From: Solitalea agri
GTDB taxonomy: Bacteria; Bacteroidota; Bacteroidia; Sphingobacteriales; Sphingobacteriaceae
Length of the DNA stretch: 64,000 bases
Assembly (NCBI RefSeq): GCF_023914155.1
Contig: NZ_JAMWYS010000024.1
Coordinates: 62,001 to 126,000, forward strand
Direction: 5' to 3'
Shown piece by piece: positions 62,040 through 64,000 of this stretch. Position 1 is the stretch's first letter. Every line of letters begins with the position of its first letter. Made by a program: the position numbers and the translations under genes. Under the pieces are notes generated by a model, which was not told where the DNA came from, searched no databases, and saw nothing but the letters and a program-made list of their open reading frames with translations.

Positions 62040-64000
62040 TTATTCCACTTTTACCTCAAACGTAGCATCCAACACCAACTTCCCTTCCACTTCTTTTCCA
62101 TCCACACTAAACCCTTTTATTTTACCGGTTTTGCCTTTGCTGAGCAGGTCGGCTAGTTGTTTATCGCTTAGTTTTTTGCCAAATACTTCAAACGGAACTT
62201 TAAACCCGCATACTTTAAAATTGGCACATCCATAGGCGGTATTCCCTTTTTTAAGCACGTGCTCTTTGCATTTGGGACATTTCAGTTCTTCAATAGCAAC
62301 GGCCTCTTTAGGAGCTTTGGGTTTCGCTTCTTTTTTAGGTTTTTCTTCAGTTTTAGGAGCTTCGTTTACAATAGTGATCACTTTGCCGATGTTGCTCTTC
62401 ACTTCTTTAGTTAAGTCAACCACCATTTGAATGAGCTCCTGCTTAAAGGTATCAGATGCATATTCGCCTTTTTCAATCAGTCGGAGTTTGCGCTCCCAGG
62501 CACCGGTCAATTCGGCACTTTTCAGCAGCTCATTTTGGATGGTATCGATCAGATCCATGCCCGTTTGTGTGGCAAAAAGGTTCTTCTTCTTCTTTTCGAT
62601 GTATTTACGCTTAAAAAGCGTTTCTATAATATTTGCTCGGGTTGATGGCCGCCCAATCCCGTTATCTTTCATCAATTCGCGCACTTCTTCGTCGTCCACC
62701 TGTTTACCGGCGGTTTCCATAGCACGGAGCAAAGTAGCCTCTGTATAAGGTTTAGGCGGTGAAGTTTTCCCCTGATGCACCCTTGGTTCATGCGGACCGC
62801 TCTCTCCTACCTCAAAAACCGGCATAATGCGTTCTTCTTCCTCGCCTTCTTTCTTCTCGGTTTTATCATTGGCGTAGAGTTCCTTCCAACCGGGCTCTAA
62901 AATCTGTTTTCCGGAAGCCTTAAATTCCACCTGTCCCACTTTACCTAATACCGTTGTATTTGAAACCTTACACTCGGGATAAAATGCAGCGATAAACCTG
63001 CGGGTAATTAAGTCGTATACCCGTTTTTCATCAGTACTCAAACCCACCGGCAATACCCCAGTAGGAATAATGGCGTGGTGATCGGTCACCTTTTTATCAT
63101 CGAAAACAGTTTTAAGCTTAGGGATGGGTTTAGCCAATATAGGCGCCGTAAACTGACTGTAATACGTCAACTGCTCCATAATACCGGCTATTTTAGGGTG
63201 AAGGTCTTCCGAAAGGTAAGTGGTATCAACCCTTGGATAAGTCACAAACTTTTTCTCGTATAAATTCTGGATGTATTTCAGCGTTTCATCAGCCGAGTAG
63301 CCGTATTTTTTGTTGGCTTCCACCTGTAAGGAGGTTAAGTCGAACAAACGCGGATTACCTTCTTTTCCTTCTTTCTTCTCGAATGAAGTAATTTCAAACA
63401 AATGCTGTTTAAGGTACTCCAAGCCTTTTTCGGCTTTCTCTAATGACCGTAAACGGTCAATAGTAGCGGTAAATTCGGTATCGCGGTAAATGGTTTTTAG
63501 CTCAAAATATTCCTCCGAAACGAAAGCATTGATCTCTTTCTGTCGCTGAACGATCATAGCCAAGGTAGGTGTTTGCACCCTACCGATCGACAAAACCACT
63601 TTCCCCTGTCCAAACTTTTTGGTAAACAAACGCGTGGCATTCATGCCCAGCAGCCAATCGCCAATGGCGCGTGCACTGCCCGCAGCATATAAATTATTGA
63701 ACTGCTCGCTTGCTTTTAACTGCTTAAAGCCATCTTTGATAGCTTCCTCGGTTAATGAAGAGATCCAGAGGCGTTTTACCGGTACATTACATTTGGCTTT
63801 TAGCAAAACCCATCGCTGAATCAGTTCTCCTTCCTGGCCCGCATCACCACAGTTGATCACTTCTTCACAACCGGCAACCAAATTTTCAATTACCTTAAAC
63901 TGCTTCTGTACTCCACCATTATCAATCAGCTTGATGCCGAAACTTGGCGGGATCATTGGCAGGTCTTCCAAACGCCAGGCTTTCCAACGCTCGGTATAGT
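62040..64000 (-). CDS. topB: DNA topoisomerase III, N-terminus beyond the window edge
   Basis: At least 653 residues, open at the right edge: the frame continues upstream of the first TTG with YTERWKAWR, so this is the C-terminal part of a longer protein. It relaxes and decatenates DNA by a type IA mechanism. Visible parts: CGDAGQEGELIQRWVL (TOPRIM end), ARAIGDWLLGMNATRLFTKKFG, SIGRVQTPTLAMI, catalytic Tyr in FVTYPRVDTTYLSED (63225-63239), TDHHAIIPTG and DNGIGRPSTRANIIETL. The C-terminal zinc ribbon has CPKCKEHVLKKGNTAYGCANFKVCGFK and an acidic linker in front of it. It ends in a DUF3945-like tail common in Bacteroidota. Confidence 0.96.
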   Translation of the reverse strand, partial: YTERWKAWRLEDLPMIPPSFGIKLIDNGGVQKQFKVIENLVAGCEEVINCGDAGQEGELIQRWVLLKAKCNVPVKRLWISSLTEEAIKDGFKQLKASEQFNNLYAAGSARAIGDWLLGMNATRLFTKKFGQGKVVLSIGRVQTPTLAMIVQRQKEINAFVSEEYFELKTIYRDTEFTATIDRLRSLEKAEKGLEYLKQHLFEITSFEKKEGKEGNPRLFDLTSLQVEANKKYGYSADETLKYIQNLYEKKFVTYPRVDTTYLSEDLHPKIAGIMEQLTYYSQFTAPILAKPIPKLKTVFDDKKVTDHHAIIPTGVLPVGLSTDEKRVYDLITRRFIAAFYPECKVSNTTVLGKVGQVEFKASGKQILEPGWKELYANDKTEKKEGEEEERIMPVFEVGESGPHEPRVHQGKTSPPKPYTEATLLRAMETAGKQVDDEEVRELMKDNGIGRPSTRANIIETLFKRKYIEKKKKNLFATQTGMDLIDTIQNELLKSAELTGAWERKLRLIEKGEYASDTFKQELIQMVVDLTKEVKSNIGKVITIVNEAPKTEEKPKKEAKPKAPKEAVAIEELKCPKCKEHVLKKGNTAYGCANFKVCGFKVPFEVFGKKLSDKQLADLLSKGKTGKIKGFSVDGKEVEGKLVLDATFEVKVE

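Noticed and set aside
61826-62065. Plus-strand ORF of 79 aa before the topB stop
   Set aside because: It overlaps the imperfect palindrome and the 3' end of topB; no conserved features.
1-64000. tRNA or rRNA genes and known riboswitches
   Set aside because: No cloverleaf with CCA-type ends and GTTCGA loop, no rRNA words and no recognised aptamer core were found by reading the spacers. A tRNAscan/Infernal run would be needed to be certain.

Overview
The window is chromosomal DNA of a Bacteroidota bacterium, most likely from the Sphingobacteriales (Solitalea/Pedobacter-like; this placement is inferred from gene content, not tested). The reasons are: AT-rich spacers; few Shine-Dalgarno sequences; several upstream -7 boxes of the Bacteroidota form TAnnTTTG; families largely confined to the phylum (DUF4294, DUF4783 beside nadC, DUF4369 proteins, DUF4202, a DUF6588-like protein); bacillithiol synthesis (bshB1); the futalosine menaquinone route (mqnC); and a stand-alone MnmD without the FAD domain. 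No rRNA, tRNA or CRISPR array was seen.

Layout. 0-5.6 kb: a secreted PepSY-like protein, valS, a membrane-anchored GIY-YIG-like protein, an acetyltransferase and mnmD. 5.6-9.0 kb: an accessory island with a complete IS481-family element (5598-6856, 7-bp target duplication), a four-helix-bundle (23S-IVP) gene bracketed by 7-bp repeat tracts, an acetyltransferase, a 53-codon orphan ORF and a 670-bp spacer holding a 152-bp tandem duplication. 9.0-28 kb: housekeeping and envelope genes (mazG, S33 and S9 peptidases, a LolC/E-type permease, a NamZ-like muramidase with a glyoxalase-family partner, fmt, a GT39 glycosyltransferase, a pabC-like gene, rluD-like, a DUF6588-like protein, an ACC deaminase-like enzyme, lysine 6-transaminase). 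28.2-28.5 kb: the remnant of a TonB-dependent receptor. 28.5-48.5 kb: mostly core metabolism (TlpA-like, bshB1, gpx, DUF4294, relA/spoT, fur, purA, pabB, an M48 protease, plsY, nadC, DUF4783, gpmI, guaB, an M16 protease pair, mqnC).

From 50.1 kb to the right edge every gene lies on the minus strand. Most are unrelated single genes or pairs separated by structured spacers: VOC, MscS, DHFR-like, M20 dipeptidase, AraC, acyltransferase, a membrane HNH protein, a serine hydrolase, DUF4846, an unknown gene paired with an RraB-DUF695 lipoprotein, a TPR lipoprotein and a small secreted protein. The block ends in topB, which runs off the edge. It reads like an accumulation zone for single-gene acquisitions. 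The pair at 59196-60567 is bracketed from stop codon to start codon by short imperfect inverted repeats, which is the most cassette-like structure in the window.

A theme across the window is 7-bp periodic DNA. Unrelated words (TACTTTG, TCTAAAA, GTNNNCA, AGATTTA, GACYATS) are each arrayed strictly every 7 bp in spacers, often next to terminators. The IS481 element sits exactly between two heptads of one such array and duplicated one heptad as its target site.
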